Virus record (IMG/VR): IMGVR_UViG_3300030406_001777
Location: 1 to 37,559 of that record
DNA length: 37,559 nt
Source: a virus
Reading direction: 5' to 3' (one strand)
This document shows, piece by piece, positions 25,849 to 33,980 of the stretch; position 1 is the first letter of the stretch, and every line of letters begins with the position of its first letter. Made by a program: the position numbers and the translations under genes. The notes under the pieces were generated by a model that ran no database searches, was not told the origin of the DNA, and was given only the letters and a program-made list of their open reading frames with translations.

Positions 25849-26943
25849 ATGAAAAGAATAATTAGGATAATAAAAGGAATACTAGGCATACCTGTCAAGG
25901 TCGTAAAAGGCTTTGGTAGGTTTTTCTTTGAGATTGCAAAAGCATTTAAGAGAATGGTGTTTTCTATCCTATACTCTCCTGTGTTATTGGCAATACAAGC
26001 TTACAAGAAAGGTGTAATTATACGTGATTTTATATTTGCGAAAATAGATTATCTTGACCAAGAAAGCAAGAAGTGGCACAGGTTCTTCCAAATTGTATCA
26101 AGTCCGTATTCTATGCTGCTTAAGCTAGGGTTTAGTCCACAGATGGCTATGAGTTTCTTAGCAGTGGGTTCTACTGTGGGTACAGGTGTGGTTGTAAACG
26201 AGACTATACTGGCAGAAAGGTCGTTTAGTAATCGTGATGCAGGTGTGTATCTTGCACCATCAGAGATACCTAACTCTGAACTAGAAGAACAATTTAAAGA
26301 AGAGATTACCACCAATACGTTAAGGGTTTTGCTGAATGACACGCCCGTAGAAACTATAGATATATCAAACGTAAACATAGGTACATCGTATGCAAGTAAT
26401 GGGCAACCATCAGCTTTGCCTACAGGTAAAACAGAGGCAATACTAATTGATGGAAACAACACGAGAATAGAGATAGGTAAGCTTATATTTAGCAGGAACA
26501 GTTGCAAGACTTTGAATTTAGAAAATATAAATGCAAACAAGGTCACAATTAAAGATAATCAAGCAGACGGATTGTCTGTGTATCAAACAGCTTCATCTAC
26601 GATACCTAACTTGAGAGTTAGTGGGGGTTATTTCATGAGTGATTTGCTTCAGACGGAAGGTGGGCTGTACGACCGACTTCATATATCGCCACTAGATTCG
26701 ATGTCAACATCTAAGACATACGTTAACCAACTAAACCTCACTAACATTGTTTCTAGTGGTGGAACTTGTGACTTAAAAAAGCTAGACATTGGTGAATTAG
26801 AAATCACTTTCAACAGAATAGGTGGAGATAATAGCTTACTTACAAAGGCGTTGACCGTATCTAGTACAGTTACAAGTGCTAATTGGGTGGTAGATGGCAA
26901 TATAGAAGTGTTGATGGGCGAAGTAAGCAGAAAGCCTAACTAA
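25849..26943 (+). CDS. Unknown protein with membrane-active N-terminus and beta-solenoid-like C-terminus
   Basis: The 364-residue protein starts with an amphipathic basic helix (MKRIIRIIKGILGIPVKVVK) and hydrophobic segments around residues 36-50 and 90-118 (FSPQMAMSFLAVGSTVG). Residues 150-360 are strand-rich with repeated Leu/Ile-Asn ladders (LNLENINANKVTIKDN, LNLTNIVSSGG), which recalls a right-handed beta-helix. GGAGAG lies eight bases before the ATG, directly after the preceding stop. It may be a late virion or lysis-related protein. No family recognised. Confidence 0.7.
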   Translation: MKRIIRIIKGILGIPVKVVKGFGRFFFEIAKAFKRMVFSILYSPVLLAIQAYKKGVIIRDFIFAKIDYLDQESKKWHRFFQIVSSPYSMLLKLGFSPQMAMSFLAVGSTVGTGVVVNETILAERSFSNRDAGVYLAPSEIPNSELEEQFKEEITTNTLRVLLNDTPVETIDISNVNIGTSYASNGQPSALPTGKTEAILIDGNNTRIEIGKLIFSRNSCKTLNLENINANKVTIKDNQADGLSVYQTASSTIPNLRVSGGYFMSDLLQTEGGLYDRLHISPLDSMSTSKTYVNQLNLTNIVSSGGTCDLKKLDIGELEITFNRIGGDNSLLTKALTVSSTVTSANWVVDGNIEVLMGEVSRKPN

Positions 26944-27101
26944 TGCCACTGTACGTATTTATATGCAACAACGATGACTGCGAGATTGAAAGCTTTGAAG
27001 AGTTAGCAGGGTACAATGACGACACAACATTCATGTGTCCGGGGTGTGGAGAGGTTACTAAATCTAGGAAAGAATTTTACCAATTTGATTTCAGGATGTA
27101 A
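26943..27101 (+). CDS. Small zinc-ribbon protein, FmdB-like
   Basis: A 52-residue protein that starts within the previous stop (TAATG). It begins MPLYVFIC and has two cysteine pairs, CNNDDC and CPGC, 25 residues apart, the plan of FmdB-type regulatory zinc ribbons, whose usual start is MPxYxYxC. The spacing of the first pair (C-x4-C) is unusual for that family, which mostly has C-x2-C. It is the last gene of the rightward operon. Function unknown; a zinc-binding structural or regulatory role is likely. Confidence 0.7.
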   Translation: MPLYVFICNNDDCEIESFEELAGYNDDTTFMCPGCGEVTKSRKEFYQFDFRM

Positions 27102-27105
27102 TATG

Positions 27106-27121
27106 GTTGCGTAGTCGCAAC
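27106..27121. other. Short perfect hairpin after the last rightward gene
   Basis: GTTGCG and CGCAAC pair perfectly around a TAGT tetraloop, four bases after the stop codon of the zinc-ribbon gene. It may protect the 3' end of the mRNA. Confidence 0.6.
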
Positions 27122-27156
27122 AAACTAAACGCTGACTATTAATTAAAAAGGCTACG

Positions 27157-27188
27157 TACGAAGGGGAGCATTTACGCTCCCCTTTGTA
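27157..27188 (+). terminator. Strong hairpin terminator at the convergent gene boundary
   Basis: AAGGGGAGC (27161-27169) pairs with GCTCCCCTT (27176-27184) around ATTTAC. Including one G-U pair, the stem extends outward to 13 bp (27157-27188), and TTTGTATTT follows. On the opposite strand a T-run (GCCTTTTTAATT) follows after about 10 bases, so it may also act on the leftward unit. It separates rightward genes ending at 27101 from leftward genes ending at 27288. Confidence 0.8.
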
Positions 27189-27194
27189 TTTAAG

Positions 27195-27251
27195 AAAGGA
27201 GAACTGACTAAACAGTTCTAAAAATATTTTAGTTTAGAATGTCTCCTTTTT
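27195..27251 (+). terminator. Second, complex hairpin followed by a T-run
   Basis: AAAGGAGA (27195-27202) and TCTCCTTT (27242-27249) close a region that contains the alternative hairpin AGAACTG/CAGTTCT (27200-27219) and a CTAAAC/GTTTAG pair. A run of T follows (27247-27251). It could be a back-up terminator for the rightward unit. The overlapping stems cannot all form at once. Confidence 0.6.
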
Positions 27252-27287
27252 CAACATGGACAGTTTGCAAATATGCTTTTTGGAATT

Positions 27288-27677
27288 TTATATTCCCAAT
27301 TCTTTAGAACTATCTAAGCTTTTCTTAATACGTTTTTCTTCTTTGCGTAAGTCTTTAGTCAAGTCTAAGAACACATCTAACTCCATCGTAACTAGATGCA
27401 CTGCAGTATTCTGATTTACCTTGTGTGTCTGTGCTACTATGGGTATCTTGCGTGTTGCGTTGCCTGCGTCTCGTGCCTGTTGAACTGCTTTGAGTGTTCT
27501 GCTAGACACAACTTTACCTGCCTTGACTTCAAGTGCAAACTTAATTGACTCTACATCAGGCACATGTCCTGCCCTACCTGACCTGCCTGTTACAGGGTTA
27601 CGTACTGCATTGACTGCATCCCCACCTATTGCGTCTGCCCACCATCGCTCCCATCTTTTCCATACGGATTTATCCAT
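27288..27677 (-). CDS. PD-(D/E)XK nuclease, Holliday junction resolvase-like
   Basis: The 129-residue protein shows the core of the PD-(D/E)XK fold: an early acidic residue in WKRWERWWADAIGG (E10), Pro-Asp (D41) after a Gly/Arg-rich loop, and the EVK motif (E50, K52), followed by a helix with QARDAG and a late strand IPIVAQTHK. The order and size match archaeal Hjc-type and phage resolvases. It would cut branched DNA made by replication and by the RecT-like protein. It overlaps the helicase loader gene by eight bases and is the last gene of the leftward operon. Confidence 0.75.
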   Translation of the reverse strand: MDKSVWKRWERWWADAIGGDAVNAVRNPVTGRSGRAGHVPDVESIKFALEVKAGKVVSSRTLKAVQQARDAGNATRKIPIVAQTHKVNQNTAVHLVTMELDVFLDLTKDLRKEEKRIKKSLDSSKELGI

Positions 27678-28539
27678 CTCTACCTGCCTTTCTCCTTACA
27701 CTCGCACCCTGCAGCACAACGTTCTTGGATAGTGTGTGGTCCTGCAATCTGTCTGCACAAGCATTACCGAGGTATTGTGCCCATTCAGAAGACTTAATGT
27801 TGGTTGTGATAAATGTCGGGAGTTTGGTTTCATATCGTGTGTCAATGATGTCAAACAAGACTTGCCTACTCCAATCAGTAGCGTACTCTTGTCCTAAATC
27901 ATCTAACACAAGATACTGTATCTTCTCTATTTTTTCAAGATACTCAATCCATTTCTCGCTACTGTGTTGTGATATCCATGCCCTGCTATTGTTCATAATT
28001 TCACGCACAGTTGTATAGTGCACAGGCTTGCCCATACCTATGAGGTTTGCAGTTGAAGCTTTTGCAAGGTGAGTCTTACCGAGTCCCGGTGGACCCATCA
28101 TAATCAACCAAGGTTCTCCATCATCATTCATCCACTTGATTACTGATTCCTTTGCATACGCTCCGTCATCGTAGTAGCTTGTGTCAAACTCTGAGAGATT
28201 CGGCACATTGCCAGACGTAAGTCCAGACTGTCCCCAAAGAAACTCTCTCATTGTACCCTTACGCTCATTGATGGCACATATACATGGAAAGTATTTTCCA
28301 AAGTCAGGGTGTTCTACTGCGAAATGCCCTGAGAGCCATTTTAAGCCACCACACACGCAGTCTTTGGGTGTTTTCCACCTCACACTACTATCCTTCTCTG
28401 CAGACTGCATGTATTCGTTTAATTGTGCCATGGTGTAATTCTTGGGTAACTTGCCTGATTTGTCAGGTAGCACAGGAACTTTGCCCTGTGCCACCTTTCT
28501 TGGGTCGTTATCCTCGAATAAAGATTTGAACTCAGTCAT
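27670..28539 (-). CDS. DnaC/IstB-like AAA+ ATPase, probable helicase loader
   Basis: The 289-residue protein has Walker A GPPGLGKT (149-156), Walker B YLVLDDLG (209-216), sensor 1 TTN (245-247) and an Arg in CADRLQD (R264), the arrangement of DnaC-type loaders. The first 110 residues are family-unlike and contain two Cys pairs (C61/C63 and C86/C88) that may bind zinc. Because the phage has no helicase of its own, the protein probably loads host DnaB onto the phage origin. AAAGG precedes the ATG by about ten bases. It overlaps both neighbours by eight bases. Confidence 0.88.
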   Translation of the reverse strand: MTEFKSLFEDNDPRKVAQGKVPVLPDKSGKLPKNYTMAQLNEYMQSAEKDSSVRWKTPKDCVCGGLKWLSGHFAVEHPDFGKYFPCICAINERKGTMREFLWGQSGLTSGNVPNLSEFDTSYYDDGAYAKESVIKWMNDDGEPWLIMMGPPGLGKTHLAKASTANLIGMGKPVHYTTVREIMNNSRAWISQHSSEKWIEYLEKIEKIQYLVLDDLGQEYATDWSRQVLFDIIDTRYETKLPTFITTNIKSSEWAQYLGNACADRLQDHTLSKNVVLQGASVRRKAGRDG

Positions 28540-28789
28540 TTTGTCTTAACCTTTCTAACCTTTTTTGGTTTATGCCATAATGTTGAATCGCAATCAAATC
28601 CTTTTCTCGCATTTCAATGAGTTCTTCTGACCTTTTTATTATTTCCCTCAACTCTTCGTTATGTCGTTTCTCATGCCTTATCCAACTTTTATAACCCTTT
28701 ATGACAACATCCCAGTATTTACTATTCATTTGCTCTGACCTTCTTCTCTCGGCTTCCCCGTCTCTGTGAAAGTAATGCACTTTTCCCAT
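28532..28789 (-). CDS. Small charged helical protein
   Basis: The 85-residue protein begins MGKVHYFHRDGE and is then a long charged helix, probably a coiled coil (residues 20-82, rich in Glu, Arg and Lys). The ribosome site AGGAGAAC lies immediately upstream. It sits between a zinc-binding protein and the helicase loader and overlaps both, so it may serve replication. No family recognised. Confidence 0.72.
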   Translation of the reverse strand: MGKVHYFHRDGEAERRRSEQMNSKYWDVVIKGYKSWIRHEKRHNEELREIIKRSEELIEMREKDLIAIQHYGINQKRLERLRQND

Positions 28790-28977
28790 TATGTTCTCCT
28801 ATTCTCCATCCATCGCTCAGCGATAGAGTCTATATCAGGTGTGTCTGAAACACTGTGTGCAACACGTGCAGCAATCACTGCCATGTTGCAAGCATCACAA
28901 CACCTGCCACTGTTTTCTATTGGATATGGGTTGTGCCCATGTCCGTTAATAACGTTCTTACATATTACGCAATACAT
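28789..28977 (-). CDS. Small zinc-binding protein (62 residues)
   Basis: The start at 28977 is preferred because AAAGGAGAAC lies just upstream; a longer in-frame start at 29076 would cross a strong hairpin and overlap the RecT-like gene. The protein has CVIC at residues 3-6 and a second pair CCDAC at 26-30, with conserved GHGHNPYP between them. Short proteins of this design are common in phages and likely bind zinc. Its role is unknown; it lies between the recombinase and replication genes. Confidence 0.75.
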   Translation of the reverse strand: MYCVICKNVINGHGHNPYPIENSGRCCDACNMAVIAARVAHSVSDTPDIDSIAERWMENRRT

Positions 28978-29021
28978 AAGTTCTCCTTTCTCTTTAGTTT
29001 GTTTAGAACGTAGAACGTTCT

Positions 29022-29047
29022 GTGCGTGCACGCCCCCGTACACGCAC
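29022..29047 (-). other. GC-rich hairpin between RecT-like gene and zinc protein
   Basis: In the leftward transcript GTGCGTGTA pairs with TGCACGCAC (nine pairs, one G-U) around an 8-nt loop CGGGGGCG. It lies in the 85-base gap after the RecT-like gene. No T-run follows, so it is more likely an mRNA stabiliser or processing site. A nearby palindrome AGAACGTTCT and several CGTGC repeats add to the structure. Confidence 0.75.
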
Positions 29048-29062
29048 GGAACTGATACGGAA

Positions 29063-30052
29063 TTAAATCTCGTCATCTTCCATGACTCTGATAACCTGTA
29101 CGTTTTGGTAGTTCTTCATTGCACCATTTACTTCTCTGTTCTGAAATGTAAGCTTACACAACACTCTCGTACCATTCTCAAGGCTCCTGTATACATCAGG
29201 TTGTTCCTCGTAAATCCAATACGACACATTGTATTCATTCCACTTTGGCTCAAAGTCTTTGACCTTGACAATGTCCATGAACTCTATCTGTCCATAGGGC
29301 TGACCATTAGCAGTCTGCAATTCTTTGAATGTGTTGACCGTAAGCACCTTTGAGTCAGTAAATTTGGTGGTTCCTTCCACTTGTACAATCGTAAAAGTGT
29401 TGTCTGTGTCGCCATCACTGGTATCGCTGGTCTCTTCCGTAGGAAGAGACTCGGACGTGTCTTCAACTGACGCAGGCTTGTAAACTTTTGGCTCAGCCTG
29501 TGGTTCAGGTTCGGGTGCACTCACAACAGTTTGTGTACCATCTTCATCCCACTTAACATCAGCACCAAGTTCTGATGGTTCGTATGCACCTGTACCATGA
29601 AATGCGTCAGGGCAATGCCATTTCGCACCGTTACTCATGGCTCTTGCATACAACATGTTACGTGGGTATTTAGTAAAGTTTGGGTTCTTGGTTAAGTCTG
29701 CTTTTCCTGCATCCTCAATCGTAAAAGTGGAGTTTCCCACTTTTTCCCAACCATCTCCATTGACCTCAAAGAAATCAATGGAACACAACTTGTCAGTGTG
29801 TTCAACAACCTTGTACTTGTACTTGCCTGACCTCTTTATCATGTCAGCAAATTTGTGTGAGTAGAACGAAGGCTTGCCTTGCACCACATAAATGCTAGTC
29901 ATTGCCTCAAATGGTCCTAACCCAAACTCACGTCCTGCCATAATAGTGACCAAAGCTTGTTGAGGGTTCTTGAATTGTGCAAACAGTCCCGAACCTATGA
30001 AATCGTTTGCAATTTGTTTCATGTCGTCATACGACATAGGTAGATTATCCAT
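29063..30052 (-). CDS. RecT-like single-strand annealing protein with extra C-terminal domain
   Basis: RecT-type proteins anneal complementary single strands and promote phage recombination. The first 165 residues match the family: FKNPQQALVTIMAGREFGL (28-45), SFYSHKFADMIKRSG (62-76), FTIEDAGKADLTKNP (110-124) and KYPRNMLYARAMSNGA (128-143). A Glu/Thr/Ser/Asp-rich linker (178-217) leads to a strand-rich domain (218-329; YQNVQVIRV at the end) with the look of an OB fold. No RecE-type exonuclease is adjacent. AAGGAGAAC lies upstream of the ATG, and the gene overlaps the preceding one by eight bases. Confidence 0.85.
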   Translation of the reverse strand: MDNLPMSYDDMKQIANDFIGSGLFAQFKNPQQALVTIMAGREFGLGPFEAMTSIYVVQGKPSFYSHKFADMIKRSGKYKYKVVEHTDKLCSIDFFEVNGDGWEKVGNSTFTIEDAGKADLTKNPNFTKYPRNMLYARAMSNGAKWHCPDAFHGTGAYEPSELGADVKWDEDGTQTVVSAPEPEPQAEPKVYKPASVEDTSESLPTEETSDTSDGDTDNTFTIVQVEGTTKFTDSKVLTVNTFKELQTANGQPYGQIEFMDIVKVKDFEPKWNEYNVSYWIYEEQPDVYRSLENGTRVLCKLTFQNREVNGAMKNYQNVQVIRVMEDDEI

Positions 30053-30524
30053 CTAGTTCTCCTTCCATTTCTATTGTATTCCTGAGCATCGCATTAGCTT
30101 TGTCAGAAATTTCTTGTTGAGTTACTTTATTAGCAACTATTTTGATTGTCAAGCCTGACTCTTGCCTAGCATCTTTGATTCTCTCTGCAACTGTACCCTT
30201 GTATTTTTTCGCAATGGAATTTAGATGTACGCCATCCGGTTTAGGTGGTGCAGGTGGTTTGAAAAGCTTAGCTTTGTCAGCATCACTGACGCCATTGATA
30301 TCCTCAATCGTCTTGATGATGTCAGCATTCCAATCAACTTTAGTGTGTTCACTCTTGACAAGTATTCCCTCTATGTCAACAGTGTCCAAGCCATCGGGGT
30401 TACCGAGTAGCTTGACTTGTATTGCTTGCTTTAGTTGCGAAGCATTTGCAGTAGCCATCTTAGCTAGTGCTTGCCATACGAGTAAGCTTTCAACTTCATC
30501 GTATGTAATATCGTGGTCCATCAT
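30045..30524 (-). CDS. Unknown protein upstream of the RecT-like gene
   Basis: The 159-residue protein has helical ends (residues 8-36 and 103-150) and a middle with a Pro-rich loop (KLFKPPAPPKPDG). It overlaps the RecT-like gene by eight bases and the preceding gene by four (ATGA), so it is translated with them. Genes at this place in other phages are often recombination partners, but I see no nuclease motif. Function unknown. Confidence 0.75.
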   Translation of the reverse strand: MMDHDITYDEVESLLVWQALAKMATANASQLKQAIQVKLLGNPDGLDTVDIEGILVKSEHTKVDWNADIIKTIEDINGVSDADKAKLFKPPAPPKPDGVHLNSIAKKYKGTVAERIKDARQESGLTIKIVANKVTQQEISDKANAMLRNTIEMEGELDG

Positions 30525-30889
30525 AGTGGCATCTCTCCTTCTTTTGGTTCTACGTGTACGTCAGTCAAGTGTATTGGCTCTGAATCCTCTACAGGTTTCT
30601 CGTACACACTGTCATTTTCTGCAGCTTCTTCTGCAGCTTTCTCTGCTGCAAGTTCTTCTTGCTGTGCTTTGTACTCGTCTTGTGCGTCATCTGAGTACAC
30701 AACTTCATCAAACTCAGGAGACTTCTCGGTCTTGGTGGTTTGTAAGCCTGTACCTACACAAGCAGTACATGGTATTGCCATGATAGGTTTCTTTTCCTTA
30801 GTCCTTTTGTCTCCATAACGTATGATGCTTTCGTGATACAGATTGCCAAAACCTTTACACTCAGCACAATATTTTTTCTTACCGGGCAT
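30521..30889 (-). CDS. DnaJ-type zinc-finger protein
   Basis: The 122-residue protein starts at 30889 (AAAGGAG six bases upstream); a longer frame from 30931 lacks a ribosome site. It contains two CxxCxGxG motifs, CAECKGFG (8-15) and CTACVGTG (41-48), the zinc-binding pair of DnaJ chaperones, but no J domain. The remainder is acidic, with Ala/Glu-rich helix (EELAAEKAAEEAAEN). It lies between a protein of unknown function and the RecT operon, downstream of the AAA+/VWA pair. It may be a chaperone-like adaptor. Function is inferred only from the motif. Confidence 0.78.
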   Translation of the reverse strand: MPGKKKYCAECKGFGNLYHESIIRYGDKRTKEKKPIMAIPCTACVGTGLQTTKTEKSPEFDEVVYSDDAQDEYKAQQEELAAEKAAEEAAENDSVYEKPVEDSEPIHLTDVHVEPKEGEMPL

Positions 30890-30890
30890 G

Positions 30891-31436
30891 TTACGCTCCT
30901 TTCCATTGGGTAGGTAGTTTGTAATCAGCATTGGCTTTTACCCATTTGCCAACACGTCTTTCTCTGTTGCCCTCTCTGTCTACAATCTTGTAGTGCAGGG
31001 GAGCAGTGTAGGTTGTACCCTCGTGACCATTGACGCCAACACGAATCACTGCATACGATATCTCGTTGTCAGGATGTGGGTTGTCCATAGTACGCACGGG
31101 CACACCTCTTGCCTCTGTCACAACTGCATACATCAATGCGTTTGTATCCTCAACCACATGCTTTACAAAGTCTGCCCAGATTTCTGTATTCTCTGGCAAC
31201 ACTGCAAGCACAGGGTAGGGCACTACATCAAATGCGTTCTTGTCCACACCGAATCTCTCAAGCACATTGAAGAACTTGTCCTCATGGTCTTGCAACTCGG
31301 GTGGCAACTTGCTACGGTCTGCAAGTGACATCATGACTGATGACACCTGACCTGTGTGATAGGTTTGTTGGTCAATGAGTAACTGCAATGAAGATACCAT
31401 TGCGTCACTCACATCCATTAGTTTTTGTTTGTCCAT
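30891..31436 (-). CDS. Unknown protein downstream of VWA gene
   Basis: The 181-residue protein is folded-looking, with a helical N-terminus (residues 5-35), strands around FDVVPYPVLAVL and ISYAVIRVGVNG, and a basic C-terminus. AAAGGAT precedes its ATG. It lies two bases after the VWA gene and one base before the zinc-finger gene, so it is probably a partner in the AAA+/VWA module. No family recognised. Confidence 0.72.
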   Translation of the reverse strand: MDKQKLMDVSDAMVSSLQLLIDQQTYHTGQVSSVMMSLADRSKLPPELQDHEDKFFNVLERFGVDKNAFDVVPYPVLAVLPENTEIWADFVKHVVEDTNALMYAVVTEARGVPVRTMDNPHPDNEISYAVIRVGVNGHEGTTYTAPLHYKIVDREGNRERRVGKWVKANADYKLPTQWKGA

Positions 31437-31438
31437 AG

Positions 31439-33148
31439 TTATCCTTTGAAAAACGACAACACGTTAACGATGTCGGTAGTTGATAAGTCTGTTGAATTAG
31501 GCACCTCAACTGCAAGGTCTGCAGGTAGAGGGTGCTTGCCATTGTTGTGTCCAATGTACAAGGTTGCAAACCTAACACCTTGTCGTAGCCAAGTTTCTGA
31601 TTCTCTCCTGCAACAACCAACAGGGTCATCAGCCTCGCACACATTAGGTGCACCATCTGTAATGACAAGTACCTTTGAACTCTCCAAGTCAATAATCTTG
31701 GATAGCTTTTTCATTGCACCACACAATGGTGTAGCCATCTGCTCTACTTTGGGCACAGTACCCTTGGTAATCGGAACCAAGACACTGTAATGTCCAAGTG
31801 TATGACGATAGTCTTTTGAGGCAGTAAACCCATAAGCTTTGGTGTCAGGGAATCTTGCTTGCACTGCAGACACAACGTTCATTGCTGCGTGCATTCGGTT
31901 CCACTTGTATCTATGGTTTCCCATTGACGCTGACATATCAACAAGCACAACCATTTCGGTTGCAGTTTGTGGATACTTGTGGAACACACGAGAGTCGCCA
32001 AGCAATGGCAATCGCCATGCTCTACGTGAAACTCTGTGACCTGAATGACCCAATGTGTTTGCACCTCTGTCCAATGCACCTTCCAACTCAAGTGATTGAA
32101 TCGGAACTGTTGGTGTAAATGGCACAGTATCTCCTGTGTCATACAGGACTGCAGTGCATTTGTCTGACTTCATAGCTTTCTTCGCTTGGTTAAGTTTTTC
32201 TTGGTTCTTGAGGTTGTCCTCGACCACACTCTCAAAGTTATCGGGTGCATCGCCAACCCCTGCAGTAGCACGCTCAGTCTGAGTTGACTGCTTCGTGTCA
32301 TCCACAACAGCTTGCTTGACATCCTCGATAATCTCATCAACCACATCGTCAATGTCCTCAACAGTCTTTTGCTCTTCAGGCTCACCATTCTTTGGGTGCA
32401 CCGTAGCTCTGCTTGTAGTAACTTTCCCTGCAGGTTGGTCATCAAGCTTACCCTGCTCGTGTAGTTGAAACTCAACTGCCATGTCCAATGCACCAAGCAA
32501 TGTTGCAGTAGCGTTGGTTGTTTCTCGCAAGCTAGCAATCAAGTCTTTGTGACGTCTGCACAACGACTCAATCACAGGGTCTCGTATCTCACGCAGGGTG
32601 CACATTCCGTACAGATATTTACGGAACCAACCCCATGTCAAGTCAAACTTTTTACTCTCGCCTTTGTCTGTAGCAAGTTGCAAGCTGAATATGCTACGTG
32701 TGCCAGCACGCAATACTTCTTGACTCTCAATTTCTTTGAGGTGTTCTTTCCAAATCTTTGGTCTGTTGAAATGCAGACTCGCAAGCTTGGCACACCTTCT
32801 GTTGTCCAAGATGTTGAAGATGGTGTCAAAAGCAGTCACGTTGTAACCTGAATTAGCTATGGGATTACGTTTGGACATAATCTCCCTTAGCTTTTTGACA
32901 ACACGTTGTGCAACTTCTTTGGGATGAAACTTTACCTGAGCAATAGTCAGCAGGTTTGCATTGAATGGTTGCCTACCTGCAGGCTTTGACACACGCCAAC
33001 CATCGCCATACCAACTCTCAACTCTTGAGTCGTAGGTCTGACCTGAGTGGTTTGTATCAATCTCAAGTGTACTATCCAAACCTGCTTGGTGTTGCAAGAA
33101 GTTTAGATGGTCCTTGGTCTCGTCTTTTGGTTTTCTGTGTATTTTCAT
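31439..33148 (-). CDS. VWA-domain protein, CobT-like partner of the AAA+ ATPase
   Basis: The 569-residue protein ends in a von Willebrand A domain (residues about 395-560) with a metal-binding site: DMSAS (D404, S406, S408), a Thr in MATPL (T473) and ITDGAP (D498). The middle (255-330) is acidic, as in CobT and MoxR-partner proteins, and the N-terminal 240 residues are helical. The AAA+ gene lies directly upstream, seven bases away, so together they resemble MoxR/VWA or CobS/CobT pairs. Cobalt chelation is unlikely here, as no CobN homologue or corrin gene is present. Confidence 0.83.
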   Translation of the reverse strand: MKIHRKPKDETKDHLNFLQHQAGLDSTLEIDTNHSGQTYDSRVESWYGDGWRVSKPAGRQPFNANLLTIAQVKFHPKEVAQRVVKKLREIMSKRNPIANSGYNVTAFDTIFNILDNRRCAKLASLHFNRPKIWKEHLKEIESQEVLRAGTRSIFSLQLATDKGESKKFDLTWGWFRKYLYGMCTLREIRDPVIESLCRRHKDLIASLRETTNATATLLGALDMAVEFQLHEQGKLDDQPAGKVTTSRATVHPKNGEPEEQKTVEDIDDVVDEIIEDVKQAVVDDTKQSTQTERATAGVGDAPDNFESVVEDNLKNQEKLNQAKKAMKSDKCTAVLYDTGDTVPFTPTVPIQSLELEGALDRGANTLGHSGHRVSRRAWRLPLLGDSRVFHKYPQTATEMVVLVDMSASMGNHRYKWNRMHAAMNVVSAVQARFPDTKAYGFTASKDYRHTLGHYSVLVPITKGTVPKVEQMATPLCGAMKKLSKIIDLESSKVLVITDGAPNVCEADDPVGCCRRESETWLRQGVRFATLYIGHNNGKHPLPADLAVEVPNSTDLSTTDIVNVLSFFKG

Positions 33149-33155
33149 GTAGCTC

Positions 33156-33971
33156 CTAGCTTGTAAAGTGTGCAGTTGCTGATGTCATCACAACTGATTG
33201 ATAGTCAGGTTGTATCTTGTCTCTTAGGTTGATACGTATTGCATCAACTGCATCAAAGCCACGACCAACTAGCTTTGCCAAGTACATAAGGTCACGTGTC
33301 GATACGTAAGTAACAGGCTCGTTCCTCATGTCATTCGCCCAATTCATGAACGCTTTTGCATACTGTTCGTCCCCACCAAGTATGTCTTCTAGTGCAGTCT
33401 TCTCGTCACACAATGGTTCTGTAATGAACTTGTAAATCATCATCCTAGACTTGAGAGCCTCGTCAAGATTCACAACATTGTATCCTGCTGATGGTGGGTT
33501 TGCAGTAGCTAGTAGTTGAAAGTCCTTGTGAACTTTAATCTTCTCGCCACTCTTTTCTGTTAGGGTAAGTATTCTTGTTTCATCGGTAACACCCATGATT
33601 CTACCGATGTGTTGTTGGTTAAGTCGTGTAATCTCGTCCATCAATAAGAACGAGCCTTCACGTGCTGCACGTGTGAGTGGACCATCAGACCATGACATAG
33701 TAGGTCTGCCTTCATCATCTGCGACTGCTTGGTATCCACCAACCACGTCAATGATGTCCAATCCCGGATGGCAACCAACGTACTCTGCATTTCTGCCAGA
33801 CTGCTTGATTACCTCGTGCATAACTTGTGTCTTACCACAACCTGCACTACCTAGTAGTACCACAGGGAATGGTGAAACGTTTTTGATATCCTCAATCAGG
33901 TCAAGACCTGCTTGGGTAAATCTTGGTTTATGAGTTCGGTCACGAACTGTTTTTAGTTGCATGTGTGCCAT
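33156..33971 (-). CDS. MoxR/CobS-type AAA+ ATPase
   Basis: The 271-residue protein has Walker A GSAGCGKT (41-48), Walker B FLLMDEI (D112, E113), sensor 1 in LLATANPP (N158) and the arginine in LKSRM (R176). The order and spacing match the AAA_5/MoxR group that includes CobS. Its proteins work as hexameric remodelling machines with VWA partners. AAGGAGAAAAC precedes the ATG. It forms the first part of a module with the VWA gene; the target is unknown. Confidence 0.87.
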   Translation of the reverse strand: MAHMQLKTVRDRTHKPRFTQAGLDLIEDIKNVSPFPVVLLGSAGCGKTQVMHEVIKQSGRNAEYVGCHPGLDIIDVVGGYQAVADDEGRPTMSWSDGPLTRAAREGSFLLMDEITRLNQQHIGRIMGVTDETRILTLTEKSGEKIKVHKDFQLLATANPPSAGYNVVNLDEALKSRMMIYKFITEPLCDEKTALEDILGGDEQYAKAFMNWANDMRNEPVTYVSTRDLMYLAKLVGRGFDAVDAIRINLRDKIQPDYQSVVMTSATAHFTS

Positions 33972-33980
33972 GTTTTCTCC

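Noticed and set aside
28978-29076. Longer start for the small zinc-binding protein at 29076
   Set aside because: It crosses the GC-rich hairpin and overlaps the RecT-like gene, while the start at 28977 has an AAAGGAGAAC ribosome site.
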